Shown here one piece after another: positions 25,101-38,168 of a DNA stretch of 64,000 bases; position 1 is the first letter of the stretch; every line of letters begins with the position of its first letter. The DNA lies in assembly GCF_000972845.2 (NCBI RefSeq), contig NC_040026.1, positions 1,418,526 to 1,482,525 on the forward strand. Reading direction: 5' to 3'. The position numbers and the translations under genes are program-made. This DNA is from Larimichthys crocea. Lineage: Eukaryota; Chordata; Actinopteri; Sciaenidae. Below the pieces are notes generated by a model. That model worked only from the letters and a program-made list of their open reading frames with translations, did not search any database and was not told the origin of the DNA.

Positions 25101-28086
25101 GACTCTCTGAACTCTTGGAGATCGGACGCTTTACTCTCACCGGACCACCTGGGTAAAACTCTCAGACACACTAGTACATTTCCCGCCTTTCTCAAGCCTT
25201 AGACAAAGCAGCTAGTTTTCAAGGAACCTTTTAGGAACTTGGGTATTGTTTCTGCATTTCAATTGAAGGATATTACTTCCAGTTGTGGTTTTTTGGGCTT
25301 CCTCAAAAATGACTGTATGTAATATGGTACTAGCCTAGACTAGAACAACATGGCCACTGCATCAAACACTGCATGTTGCTTGTATTAGTTCCTTGAGCTT
25401 CTTAGTTTTTGGAAATGCTTGGGTGAAAAGACATATCTTCTAGGGATGTTTAGTTGTTTGATCATAAACAGAAAACTGTGATAAATGTTGATCAATGTTT
25501 CCTAAAGCCCGATGTGACATCCTCAATATCTTGTTTTGTCCACACCTCAAAGAAATTCATCCATAGATCCATAATGATCCATCCAGATGATTCATAGATG
25601 TTAGTTGCACTCCCTCTTCTTCTCCATCTCAGAGCCCCTCCAAGTGTGACCAGAGTGACAGCAGTGCTGGCTCACTCCTCAGGGGAGCTGCTGCTGTTGG
25701 GGACAGAAGGAGGACACGTCTTCATCGTTGAAGTCCCGGGCTTCAGAGAGCTGGAGGAGAGAAATATTAGTCTGGATCAAGTTGCAAGCAGGTCAGCAGC
25801 TACACACCAACAGGCACATTGTGCCTCACTTTAAGAACCACAAATGTATTGATGAATATTTGGTTGATATTCACACAAAGCACCTCAAGATGAGGTCTCT
25901 GTGATGCTGCATCAGTAAGTAATCACAAAATAACGTGCTGATATTTTCTGCCATGCTCAAGGTTTCTTGCCCTTGTCCTGGGTGGATGGGGCAGCAGAGT
26001 TACATAACTGGAATTCAGACACACAGCAGTGTATTTGGGGTCAAAGCTGAATTTAGTTGAACACGGGCTGTGGTAGAGCAGTTAGAAAAATGACACCCTG
26101 TGTCCTTTCCTCAACACAAATGAAAGGAAGATGTGAATGAGGAGACGACCACTGTACTCTGAATCTGAATCTTCTTTATGTCTAGCACATGGAAAGTGCA
26201 GTGACCAACTGAAGACCATTCAAGTCAGGTCACAGCTCTTAAAAGATGTTTTCAGGACATCAACAGAATGTGTAGGTGGTGAATATTATGATTTAAGATT
26301 ACTCTGACCTGCAGAGTTTTAAGATTACTCTGACCTGCAGAGTTTTAAAGGAGCTCAGCCTAGTGTCATGCAGACTTTGGATATATTCGGTGGTACTACA
26401 ATGATATGTCGCTTTAAATGTTGCTGCTGCAAGGAATCATGGGACAGCATTATCTCCTTTCCTTTGTAAAGGATAGTCCGGTGTATCTTCTGCCGAGGGA
26501 GATAAGAAAGCAAGTCAGTTAAGAACCTTCCTGCATTTTAAAAAAAGACAATTTGGACGCAGTCTCGGGCTCGAAGACTCTGTGGAAAATGAGGACTATT
26601 ATAGCTCACATGGCTGTCAGTCAGCATGCAGCCGCTCTCTCCATTGGAAATAATGTCCAGGCTCTCAGCAGTGTTGAACATGTGCTTTTGGCGTCAAAGC
26701 CCAGAGAGGGTCTGGGGCCTTTTTTATGAATCCACATTTTCCCAAGACTGAGACGTAAGCTGTGTGCACCTCGACTGTATGAGACAACAGCTGTCTGTAG
26801 ATTTCTTTTTAACGTGTTTCACTTTGTTCAGGTAAGTGTTGTCTTGCTGGCTTTAAATAGTTTGACTTCCAAATCAGGGATTTACAGTTAGATGCACTCA
26901 ACACAAAGGCATGGGTCTGAAAATCAACCCACACTGTGTTGCTTATGGATTCTAGTTCTGTTGTTTTTCCCTCTCTCTGTTTGGTTTCCTGTATTTCAGA
27001 TGGATTTACCATAAACAACATAAATGTGTATTGATCGTTCAGACTAAAGCGCTGTCCCTGACACACACGACATTGAATCAGCTGTTTGCACACTGCCTCT
27101 GTCCCTACAGATCAATAATGAGTTTGATGTTCTGTCTCAGGCGTCTCTCACTCAATCTTTCCTCTCTTTTATTTCTCCTCCAGCGTACCAGACGACTACA
27201 TCGGCCGCAGGAATCTGGAACACGTAGAGGCCTTACAGGAGAATCCAGTCAACCCAAACCAGGTCATTATTGGCTACGGACGAGGTCTCATGGTTATCTG
27301 GGATCTGGAGAAACAGTGTGCCCTCCAGCACATCCCCGCCACACAGGTAACCGCTCTGTCACTGAGTGTGAGGCCCGTGACCTGAGATAAAGAATAGAAA
27401 CCAGTCCTGGAGCATGCCGGACCAACATGCTGAATCTTAATATTTGCCTTGTCTGTTTTCCATGTGACACAATGTAACCATAGCAACTGGAGAGTGTGTG
27501 GTGGACAGAGGACGGAGCCTACATTCTCAGCTCGCACAGTGATGGAAGTTACTGTCGATGGATGGTGGGCGGAGAGGACGTGAACGAGGAGGAGGAGAAA
27601 TCAGACATTCCTTACGGTGAGGACGAAGAGGTGTTCTACACCTGCAGACTTTGTCTTCACTGTGAGGTGTGAAGTGTTTTTCTGGAGCCTGATGACTTGT
27701 CTTTTATCACCGCAGGACATTTCCCCTGCAAGGCGATTTCTAAAATAGTTCAGCTCCCGACAGAAGAAGGGTGAGTTCTCCCCCCCCCCAAGAGATTGTG
27801 AGAGTGCTTCCAACGCCTGCACCATTCTAATGTTTAACTTAATTTCCCAGGTGTGTCCCATCACCCATTGTTACACATTAATCTCTGGATAAACTGAACT
27901 GAACTTGAACCTCTGTGTGTGTAGGCCTCCGTTCCTGCTGTTCAGTGGTGGAATGCCCAGGGCCAGCTACGGCGACAGGCACTGCATCACAGTGATCCAC
28001 AGTAAAACACACGTGGCTCTGGACTTCACCTCCAGGATCATCGACTTCTTCGCCATCAGAGATGGACCTCAGCACACAGGCAGGGA

Positions 28087-28117
<31 letters not shown>

Positions 28118-31100
28118 CTCATATAAAGTCATGGAAAGGAAGGCCTGTAGTCAATTTGTCCTACACTAAACTCCTTAGATTGTGACTGTGTGCGGCTTTT
28201 GGCAGATGAACATGAGCTGTGAGGTGTTTTCCAAAGAAGACAGATCCAGATTGCTCTACATTATTTCCCTTTCCTTTACATTTTGAAGGAGTTTCTGCAG
28301 TAATCTGATTACTTTAACACAGTGTAAGCAAGAGACAGTTTCCTGGATCCGGTTAGAGGATCAGTTAAAGGTGACTTCTTTAACACAGTTACACCCTGCA
28401 TTAACATATGACCTGTATCTGGATGAGGAGAAAATGAACGTATGCAGATGTAAATGCAAGTTTACTAAACTCAGCCTCTCCCTGTTATCTCAAACTGACA
28501 GCAGGAAGTCTTCATCACAAAGTGGTGTGTGTCCATGGCACTGCTTCCTTTGACTTGGGGCACGTTTGTTGACATGCCTGCTCCATCTAACTGATTTACA
28601 TACTTGCATCTGATCACAGTGCAGCAGAATGGAGAGAGCCTTTCATTATTATTTATTATTCTTCATCCTGGACCGGATTTTTGGTATTTATGAAGTGAGA
28701 GCACAGCAGCCTACAGCTGTGAAACAAGCTACGCAATGACGCTCTGTCAAAACAGATCCATTAAAAGTCACATTATTGAATTAGTCATTACAAGTGTCAG
28801 ACAACATTATGGGAAATTGAATGTTTTTCTCCACCTTTGGTCTCCTCTGTGGGCAGAGTGTCACAGCACCCACAGGAGCACCACCAGTCTGCAGCAGCTC
28901 GTTCACCTCCTCAACATCCGAGAAAACAACCTTGACGATATCTTCTGAGTTTGAGCGTAAAGATTACACATGTGTAGCAGAAAGCCTGAGTTACAATTTG
29001 AAAAAATAGATATTTAGCACACAGAGCGCCTCAGGGACAACGCTGTTGAATTGTTGTTTTTGTTGATTTATTATATGATTGAGTTACTCTTTTCTAAAAA
29101 AAAAAGTAAGGTATAAGCTATAAAAAGTAAAGGTCTTAAAGCTTTTGATGACCCGGAGCTTGTGGATACATTACTGCCATGTAAAACACACTGTGCCTGC
29201 TGTGACCTGATTTCTCCCAGTAACCTGGTTTCTTGTGTTGGTTTTGATCATTTGATTAAATTGAGTCTTTATTTTAGTGTAAGATGTTTACAACCCCAGA
29301 ACTATTGCTAAGTCACTGGCATAGCACTGTAAAGTCTAGACAAGTAAGACTAACATATCCCAGATCAGTGTGTAGTGTGTGTGTGTAAGTACTGTTATGA
29401 CTCTGTCCTGTCCACCTGCAGGAGATCCCAGTGCACTGGTGGTCCTGGTAGAGGAGGAGCTAGTCGTGATCGACCTGCAGACAGAGGGCTGGCCCGTCAT
29501 CCAGACCCCGTACTTGGTTCCCCTCCACAGCTCGGCCATCACCTGCTCCCACCACGTCTCCTCCATCCCCCTCAAACTGTGGGAGAGGATCATCGCTGCC
29601 GGAGACCTGCAGAAGACACACTACTCCAAAAAGGTCAAAGTTCTTACTTTGTAAAATACAAATGAACTGAAATGTAGAGTTTATTTCCTGCCATCATGTG
29701 TTTGTCACTGCTCTGTCTCATCATGAGGAGTTTCAAAAATATTAGTTTTAAATGAAATGACTTCTTCTCAGTAAAGATGGCAGCTGAAGCCTCAGTTGTG
29801 TGTGAAATAGTTGTTGATATTGCATAATGTATCTGACATCATGGTTTGGCTTGTACATAAGCTTCAATGGAAAGGATGATTCATAAGCAGAAGTCTAGAC
29901 CTGCTAAACATGTCATGAGATAAATACTGTTCTGATTTGCCACTGTATAAATAGACCTGAATTAATTAGTTTATATAGAAATGATTTGTCTCAGTGGATG
30001 TGATGAGGGATTTTCTTCAGTCCCAACTTAATAAAGATAGAAATGTTTTAATCCATTACAGTTTGAACATCAACACACTGATTTAAAAATGTATGTCTGT
30101 TCAACCATTTTCTAAGTTTACAGGATGTTAAAACATGTTTCTATACTTCAGTCTTAAGTGCAGTACAAATCAGGTCGCCTATATAAAACTTGTGTGTGAC
30201 TCTGAAAGAAACTTTAAAGCCATTCATCATACACGGTATGCTGCATCCTGAATGTGGACGCATTCCTTCATTTCTGCTTGAAGTGACTGCATTACGTTGG
30301 TTTTATTGTTAAACTTTCATTTCCCCTCTCTCCATGCAGCCGTGGCCAATAACAGGTGGCCAGAACCTGGCCCCAGACCCCCCACAGAGAGACCTGCTGC
30401 TCACAGGGTCAGTTTATCTGAACTTAACAAATACCTGCTGGAACATTTCTGCGGCTGATGTAACAATATCCTGTTTTATTTGTGTGTGTGTGTGCAGGCA
30501 TGAGGATGGCACGGTGCGTTTCTGGGATGCATCAGGAGTCTGTCTGTATCCCATGTACAAGCTGAGCACAGCCGGAGTGTTCCACACGGACGCCGACCCC
30601 AACGACAACATGAACCAAGGCACTGATGGAGAGTGGCCACCGTTCAGAAAGGTGTGTGTGTGTGTCTGTAATGCCAAACCTCTCACACAAACCTGAAGTC
30701 TGAAGCTTTTTCTGGAGCTTTCTATAACACCCTGCAGCTGGAAAAAAACAATAAGAGAAAAAGATGAGATGTAAGAGTTGAAATATTATTTCTATTTTAA
30801 TTGAACAGACAGTCCTTCAGTTTCACACATAAATATCTGTTTAATCTTATCGTACTGCTTAGCCTGTGAAAACCGTCATACAGTGTCTTCTAAGGACCTG
30901 GAGGAGCTTTGAGAAAATACCTCTGACATCCTCACTAAATTATTGTTGTGTCTGTTGTCTAGGTCGGCTGTTTTGACCCGTACAGTGATGACCCGAGGCT
31001 CGGCATTCAGAAGATCCACCTCTGTAAATACAGCGGTTATCTGACAGTGGCCGGCACTGCCGGACAGGTGAGATGACTGCCGAACTAAAGCTGCTTAACG

Positions 31101-34100
31101 AAAGAAGTTCAGACTACAAAAAAATGATTTGCATGTGATGCAAAATTACTACAATATATAATGAAAACGTCACATTTAGCAGAAATGCCAGTCATTGAAT
31201 TTATTGCAAAAAGTGCGCACGTGTTTACGGATCATATATAAACCAAAAAAAATCATCTGTCACTGTTCATGGGAGCCAAAGAATGACTGATGGAAATCAT
31301 TTACAAAATCAAACCAACAGACAGCCGCCTTCAAGGTGTTACACAGAGCAGGGTTCACTTCTAAACTATCATGTAACGACTTCTCAGAACATTTGTCAGT
31401 AGTTGACACCAAATGTATTTACATCTAGTTTGAGAGTTCAGATTCAAAACATATTGCACATACACTATGCAAAGGTCAAGTGTGTGGTGATAGCTGCGGC
31501 TGAGGAACACACTGTGCTGTCAGCATGAAAGAAAAAAGTAAAAAAGTATTATTTTACTTTTATGGCCCAAGATTATTAAGATAGTAATGAACAATCTGGG
31601 GAAATAAGAGATAAGGAAACATTTGATTTAACATTTAATAATCATATTGTGTTGTGAACTTGTTATAGCATCACACAAAAAATATGACCCCAGTCAGCCT
31701 GATGGTGGCGCTATAATTAACAGACAAAAGCAAAGACTCTGAAAGGTCAGCACATCCCACACCGTGAGTGTGTCATGCAACGAATGCCAACAAAAAGATC
31801 ATATCAGTGATGATGTTAACGTGAACTTTCACTCGTGTTTTCTCATCTCTCTGCAATGCGAACGTCTCTTTCAAGTCAGAGCGTGAGCTCTGAGCTGTCA
31901 GCTGACCAATCACACACATCTAGGTGGAGCTGATGGGGTGGGGGTGTTGTGGCGTCTCTCCTTCTTTTCAGCTAGTTAGATCTTTATCAGTTTCCACAGA
32001 GGCTTTGTTCTGTGTATTCTCTTGTATTTCACCGTGGCTCCTGTTTGCGTTTCCAGATCCTGGTGCTAGAACTGAATGACGAGGAGGCAGAGCAGACGGT
32101 GGAGGCTAAAGTTGTGGATTTGCTGCAGGGCCAAGAGGGCTTCCGCTGGAAGGTAATGAGCAGTGTTGACCTGGTTACTGCAAAAACAAATCCACCCTCA
32201 TCACTCCCTGAATCTGTAAAATCTTAGTGCTTGTTACAGTGGGTTACTCTCCTGTTAGAACTCTTGTCATTTTTTTAAACACACTGTAAAACCCAAAAAC
32301 AGAACTGTGGCAGCACCACAGAGTTGGAGCGCTCCAGTCTGCATATTGATGGTTTCCTTGTTGATCAGGGCCACACTCGGCTGGACGTGCGAGAGGAGCC
32401 GGTGCTGTTTCCTCCCGGCTTCCAGCCTTTTTCTCTGGTCCAGTGCCAGCCTCCCGCCGTGGTCACCGCCCTCACCCTGCACTCCGAGTGGAAGCTAGTA
32501 GCTTTCGGCACCAGCCATGGCTTCGGCCTCTATGATTACCAACAGAAGAACAACGTCCTCATCAGGTAAGGAGACCCAGATAAACTCAACCTTCTATGAA
32601 CATGTCTTCTATGTCCTCATGTTTTTAGCTGTTGCATCTGATAAAGCACAGGTTTGGTCTGTACGGGTTTTCTTAGCTGGCTTTGTGGATTTGCAAATCA
32701 CACAAACATATTTCCACATGCAAAAGCACTGAGATATCCTCAGGTTAAAATGTGGGAGAGCTCCATAAAGTACTTATGAATGAAAGTAATAAAAGCTACC
32801 ACAGTGCTGAAACACTCATAAACATTAAAAACATTTTAAAAGAGGCAGTTGTTCTCACCCTGAAAGTTTAAAATCATTGAGTTACAGGACACAGCTGTGA
32901 CTGTTCAGGACCTACAGCTCAAGGACATTTCAGCAGTGCGTGTATATAATTACTCTGACAAAGGCTTTTTAATGGGGCCGTCCTTAAATGTCCTGAAGTG
33001 ATCAGATTTCTCTGAAAGTTGACTTTCAGGTTAGAATTTCAGGTTATGTTGCACATGTTGTGCATTCATCACTGCAGAGCTGAAAATGTTGTTTTTGAAA
33101 GGCTAACGGTCGACTGAGGCTCTGAACAAATCAAAATGTGTCAATAAATAAAGTCCTACATCACTCTAGAGTTGTGGAAATGTTTGGATGGCATGAGTTT
33201 GAAACAATCCTATGCATCCAACACTGGAATCTAATTGTACAGATCAAAAAACTTCACACTTTACAATTGCAGGTGCACCCTGAACCCCAGTGACCAGCTA
33301 GCTATGGAGGGTCCTCTGTCCAGGGTGAAGAGCATCAAGAAGTCCCTCCGACAGTCCTTCAGGAGAATCAGACGCAGCAGAGTCTCGCTAAGAAAACATC
33401 ACGTCAACAACGCCGCCAAGGTAAATCTGAGTGAATCACAGGAGACAGAGGGTGGACTGCTTAACACCACCCGCAAGAAACAAAAAGGTTTTTCCTGGAC
33501 CCTCATTATTCATCTGTTGGTGCAGCTCCAGGAGGCAAACGCTCGTCTGGAAGCCGAGCTGGCAGAGATGGAGCTGGCTCCTGTGCAGAGGAAGATCGAG
33601 GCGCGCTCCTCAGACGACTCGTTCACTGGCCTTGTACGGACGCTCTACTTCGCTGACACCTTCCTCTCAGACAGTGAGTTACAACATCGAATACGAAATG
33701 TTGCCCATCAAAAAGTTGACCTTCCTCCAGGTTCTTCACACGTTTCTTCATTTTCTTGCAGGTTCACATAACACACCCTCCCTGTGGGCAGGGACCAATG
33801 GCGGCTGTGTGTTTGCCTACATGCTCCGTCTTCCTCCTGTGGAGCACAGAGCGGATGAACCAATCACAGCACAGCAGGGTAAGAACTGAGTTTTAGATGT
33901 TTGTGGTAGAACATTAGGACAAGAGGACAGAGATGAGAAACCAGTCCGTCTTTCCTCCTTTATTCCAGCTAAGGAGATCCAGCTGATGCACCGCGCTCCT
34001 GTTGTCGGCATCGTGGTGCTGGACGGTCATGGGGCTCCTCTTCCTGAACCCCTGGAGGTGGCCCACGACCTGGCCCGCTCACCTGACATGCAGGGCTCGC

Positions 34101-34173
34101 ATCACCTCCTGGTCATATCTGAGGAACAGTTTAAGGTTAGGAACACACTCACTCTCACACACACTCTTTCACA

Positions 34174-34222
<49 letters not shown>

Positions 34223-37200
34223 AGTCAATATAGCCGGTATTACATTTGTATTAACTATAGTTGACATCTGACTGTTTAAATGAGGATCTGCGACCTGAAC
34301 GTTTCTTATTTGAACTTAAATAACAAAACAAAGATGAGGAAAAATGTTTAATAAGGGATTTGTTCCCATTTTGAGTTGAATAATTCCATTTTTTTTGTGG
34401 AATCCAGGTTGATGAACGTCTTTTACTGTTCTGTGGTCTGAATGTTGTTTCCAAGGAAACCAGTTTAATATTTGAACATGATCAAAATATTATTATAGTC
34501 ACTTGCAGCTATGATGGACTAATGACTGCTAGCTGAATAAATTGACATGTTTTCATTCATCCAACACAGTTTACATTATTAGGACTGAGGAGATCCTGAT
34601 TTTCAAATGAAGATGTTCTGACGTCTCATCATACTCGGATTACAATAAATACGTTTCCCCGTGAGGCGTTTGAATTATTTCGATTCAGGAATCCAAACAG
34701 ATTTTAATTTGTGTGTTTGTGTGCGTGTGTTCAGGTTTTCACGCTGCCAAAGGTGAGTGCGAAGATGAAGCTGAAGCTGACCGCCACGGACGGCTCCAGA
34801 GTGCGGAGGGTGGGTGTGGCCTGGTTCGGCAGCAATCGGTCAGAAGACTACGGCGAAAGCGGCCTGGTGGTTCTGACCAATCAGGGCGACCTCCACGTGG
34901 TGTCGCTGCCGACGGTCAAGATGCAGGTTCAGTACCCCTGCATCCGCAGAGAGGATGTCAGCGGCATTGCTTCCTGCGTCTTCACTAAGCATGGCCAGGG
35001 TAAGCACACACACAGTTAGATGGCGTGTACTTGTGAGGACCCTCGGTGACAACATTTATTTCTTATCCGCCAGCCTTTACCATCTCAACTACAGGCGTAA
35101 CCCTGGAATTTACTCCAACCTGAACTTAACTGGACCCTAAGAGCAAGTCTTAAGGCTCAGATAAGAGAAGCAGACATAATCTGTTTCTCCGAACTTGTCC
35201 TCACTCTTTTAAACTCTGGTTTATGATGTGCCTGTTGTCATGTCCAGACAACAGACACATTATATATGAAATATTTGATAACTTTGGTATTTTTCACCAT
35301 GACCTTTATTTATTGATTTTCTGTGTTAAATTGATTGGTCCAGTATAGAGAGAGATGGTCCAGTCCATTAAGTTTTGCCTTGCACAGGCTCAGGTTGCCG
35401 TCTGACTGCTGCCTCGGTTCAACACATTATCTGGATTTATAAAACACTTTTTTTTAAATGTATTCTCTCAAAACCTCCCAGACATGTTCAGATTTCTTTT
35501 AGGAACATTAGATGGTCAATACAATGATCAACTGCAAACTGGTGAAATAAAGATGCAGATGTTTGTGGATAGCAGCTTCCTGTTTGGCCTGCTGGTTGAA
35601 GTGTTTGTGTGAGCAGCTGGAGGTGAATGAGTCTGTGGTGAACTGAAATGTTACAGATGAACTTGTTGATGCTCAGGACAAATCACACAGCGTCATCATC
35701 ACCAGCTTTGCACATTCCACTCTGCTCTCTGTGCCAGCACACACTGCTGTGACTCAAGAGGCCACAGCGTCTGAAATGGTACTCAGTTTTTTTTTGTTTT
35801 TTTTGCTCTGTTCTGATTGGACCCATCAAACTGTCGTCCTCCTTTAGGTTTCTACCTGATCTCTCCATCCGAGTTTGAACGCTTCTCTCTGTCCACTCGC
35901 TGCCTGGTGGAGCCTCGCTGTCTGGTGGAGGTTCCTCTCCATTCAGGCTCCTCCAACCAGCACAGGTCACAGCCTGATGGGGCTTCGTCTGCTCACAGGT
36001 ATTTGCAATGACGTTCTGTACTTCTGGAAAGGCACTATTTCTTTCAGCGCTCATTCGTCTCCTCTGTCCTTGCAGAAGCATCAGACTGGACAGCGAGGAT
36101 GCAGGTACAACGTTCAGAGACCTCTAAACGCAACACATGCATGTGCCATTGGCTGAGAACTCTACATGTCCCGATGTGGAGTTCTTTTGGATGTTGTTAA
36201 ACTCTGTGCTTGTGCTGTCTGTTTGTGGCTGATTGTTACTGACTTGTCCTCTGCCTGCTGCCTGTGTGTTCCAGAAAGTGCAGCTAGACGTGTTATGGAG
36301 CATGCTTTGCTGAATGACGAGAGTGAGTACTCGAAAGAGACAGAAACTATCAAGTAGATGTTGATGTCACACTGCGGGCCCTCTGTTACCTTATTTGGGC
36401 CCTTCAATCATTTATCAGGTTATTTGAAATGGGTTTGTATGATACATATCCATAGCAACAGTTGCTAACTGCCACCTGCTGCAGTTAACACACTGACTGT
36501 GGATTAGTACCTCATCCAACCACACTTCAGATAACTCAAGCTGTGCCTTGAAGCTTCAGCTGTAAAAGCACAACGTGCTGCCTCTCCTAACTGGTATGTC
36601 AGCTTCCTGCTCCCGTTGTCATCAGACACGCCCTCATCAGCAGCTTTTTACCCATCATCCCTCTGCTGCTCCACGTCTCACATGAAGTGTGAGCCGTCCA
36701 GTCAGTCATGCTTTGTTTTTTCTTGCAGCGGTACTTCAAGAGATCCAGAAGTCACTAGAAGGAGAGACGTAAGTATGAGCACGAAATTTGAAACAGGAAG
36801 TCAGCCCTCACTGACGTATGTTATCACATTGTCATGTGATTGTCATGTGATAACAGGTGTATGTATTTGGAGCAGGATCATAACTCGTCTCTGTTCAAAG
36901 ATGGGCTTTAGTGTCAGTTATAAGCTGCATACTGAGCTTGAACGTCATATGATTTATAGACCGTCACATTTCTTTTCGTCATAAATAGGTTTAATATTTT
37001 TGTTGACACTGACATAATTCTGATGAAAGGAAGTGATGGCGATGAGTTTTAAAGGCTAATCAATATTTAACAACTGATCAAATGATTCATGTCCACGGTG
37101 CTCAGACAGTGCAGGGAGCTGCTGATATGTTTTTTTTTAACGTTCTGTCAACGCTATAGAAACACTAGGTAACAGTTAAACATGATAAGGTGGCCCAACG

Positions 37201-37724
37201 TTGACTGCTGTTAGTTATTGGTTTGATTAATGGTTGTGTATTGATTATTGATGGTGACTGATCAGGTTTATTATCAGCTGATCACATCCACTTTCAAACA
37301 ACAGTGTGGAGGAAATGTTGATCTGTTTGTTTTTAATCTATTCATAGAAATATGTTCATGTTTTGTTGCAGGCTAAGGTAGATTACAAACATTAATGAAA
37401 CATTATGTCAGAACATAAATGCAGCTAAGTCTGCTGTGCTCTATCAGCACACAGTGACTCCTGTCCAATCAGATTACTTGGTTGGAAATAATAAGTGTAA
37501 TTTGAACAGAATATTGATGATAGTATGATATATTTGTTCATGTGAGGATTGTGAGGACTGAGTCATCCATGTTGGTGTTTTCTCGATCATAATCAGGATT
37601 TAGATACTGGCATGAACGTGGTATAAAAACTGTAAACAGCTGTACCTGGTGATGTTGATGGACGCTGTTGTCTGCTCGCCTCAGGTCATTCCTGGAGAAT
37701 AATGTGAAGAGTGCTGTAGCTTGA
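22021..37724 (+). CDS. llgl2: Lethal(2) giant larvae homologue 2, complete coding region
   Basis: Polarity scaffold of the basolateral cortex, opposing aPKC/Par6 and binding syntaxin. Twenty-five coding exons: 22021-22095, 23431-23528, 24776-24857, 25037-25152, 25633-25791, 27184-27346, 27484-27616, 27716-27770, 27925-28079, 29422-29633, 30340-30407, 30498-30651, 30963-31067, 32057-32152, 32369-32565, 33273-33420, 33526-33673, 33762-33878, 33969-34135, 34735-34999, 35848-35998, 36076-36104, 36275-36322, 36729-36768, 37685-37724. They sum to 3021 nt in one frame, 1006 residues, close to human LLGL2 (about 1020). Recognisable segments include [26 protein letters not shown], the WD-like [16 protein letters not shown], and [16 protein letters not shown], the conserved aPKC-phosphorylated basic stretch encoded at 33313-33360. 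ATG 22021 gives the family N-terminus MKRFRRHGQ. The exon begins at acceptor 21975/21976, so 45 nt of 5' UTR precede the ATG. Introns 1 and 9 begin with GC, and intron 2 looks U12-type. Paralogue choice (llgl2, not llgl1) rests on the galk1 and myo15b neighbours and residue matches. Confidence 0.95.
22096..23430 (+). other. GC-AG intron 1 (coding) of llgl2
   Basis: The exon ends ...TTCAACAAG and the intron begins GCAAGT, the consensus for GC donors (AG|GCAAGT). The acceptor is CTCCTCAG at 23430. The junction joins FQFNK to TVEHGF, as in LLGL proteins, and no nearby GT donor gives the same protein. The intron also carries a CA microsatellite near its 5' end. Confidence 0.75.
22112..22166. repeat. 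(CA)n microsatellite near llgl2 coding exon 1
   Basis: CGCA units then pure CA, starting about 20 bp after the GC donor at 22096. Confidence 0.95.
23529..24775 (+). other. U12-type (minor spliceosome) intron of llgl2
   Basis: The donor GTATCCTTC at 23529 matches the U12 consensus RTATCCTTT at eight of nine positions. The branch-site sequence TCCTTAAC lies at 24758-24765, with the putative branch A 11-12 nt before the acceptor CAG at 24775. Exon phases (CT|A for Leu) fit only this junction, which restores the family sequence [15 protein letters not shown]. No usable U2-type GT keeps that sequence. Confidence 0.85.
24895..25000. repeat. CT-rich minisatellite, 20-bp period
   Basis: Unit TCTCTCTCTCGCTCTCTCTG repeats about three and a half times, then decays to CT. 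It begins about 40 bp after llgl2 exon 3 and fills most of a 179-bp intron. Confidence 0.95.
26293..26344. repeat. 26-bp tandem duplication
   Basis: AAGATTACTCTGACCTGCAG plus flank is repeated exactly twice with a 26-bp period in llgl2 intron 5. Confidence 0.95.
28080..29421 (+). other. GC-AG intron 9 of llgl2
   Basis: The reading frame (phase 1) and the family sequence on both sides require the junction CACACAG|GCAGGG at 28079/28080. This gives [14 protein letters not shown]. The donor is GC rather than GT and is followed eight bases later by a CA run. A base error or polymorphism at position 28081 cannot be excluded. Confidence 0.6.
28088..28113. repeat. (CA)n microsatellite after llgl2 exon 9
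   Basis: CA run starting 8 bp after the GC donor at 28080. Confidence 0.9.
34178..34216. repeat. (CA)n microsatellite after llgl2 exon 19
   Basis: CA run preceded by degenerate CACTC units directly after the donor at 34136. Confidence 0.95.
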
Positions 37725-37744
37725 CGGATCTCTGCACAGTCGAG

Positions 37745-37826
37745 GTGAGACATCTTAAAGCTGACACGTCACTGACTGTGTGCTGATAGCAGAGTGTGAC
37801 GCAGTGTTTGTGCCGTCTCTCCTCAG
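37745..37826 (+). other. Possible spliced 82-bp intron in the llgl2 3' UTR
   Basis: A donor CGAG|GTGAGA 20 nt after the stop codon and an acceptor TCTCCTCAG|AGCG at 37826/37827 frame an 82-bp segment. Because the junction would be under 50 nt from the stop, it should not trigger nonsense-mediated decay. Only splice-like signals support this. Confidence 0.3.
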
Positions 37827-38104
37827 AGCGAACTGACATGTCGACGTGTATGAAGCGTACTGCAGTCCTGTAGCAGCACTCGCCTCCTGCTGCGGCTGAC
37901 ACAACCACTACTGACCCCTGACCGCTCACCTCACCGACTGACCTCCCCACTCTGAGCTCACGACGGGCCCCTCAGAGAGACACCAAAGGGCTCCTGGCAG
38001 TAGTGCGAGGCCGTTTTTTTTGAAGGCGGTGCAGACAGAGGGTGAAGGAAGACACCACCTGTGCCTAAAAGACCACACGCTGTACACCAATCATCCGAGC
38101 ATGG

Positions 38105-38105
<1 letters not shown>

Positions 38106-38164
<59 letters not shown>
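38106..38164. repeat. (CA)n microsatellite
   Basis: Uninterrupted CA run in the probable llgl2 3' UTR. Confidence 0.97.

Positions 38165-38168
<4 letters not shown>

Noticed and set aside
35683..36407. Antisense ORFs opposite llgl2 exons 21-23
   Set aside because: Shadow frames of coding exons; the + strand exons join in frame and match LLGL2.
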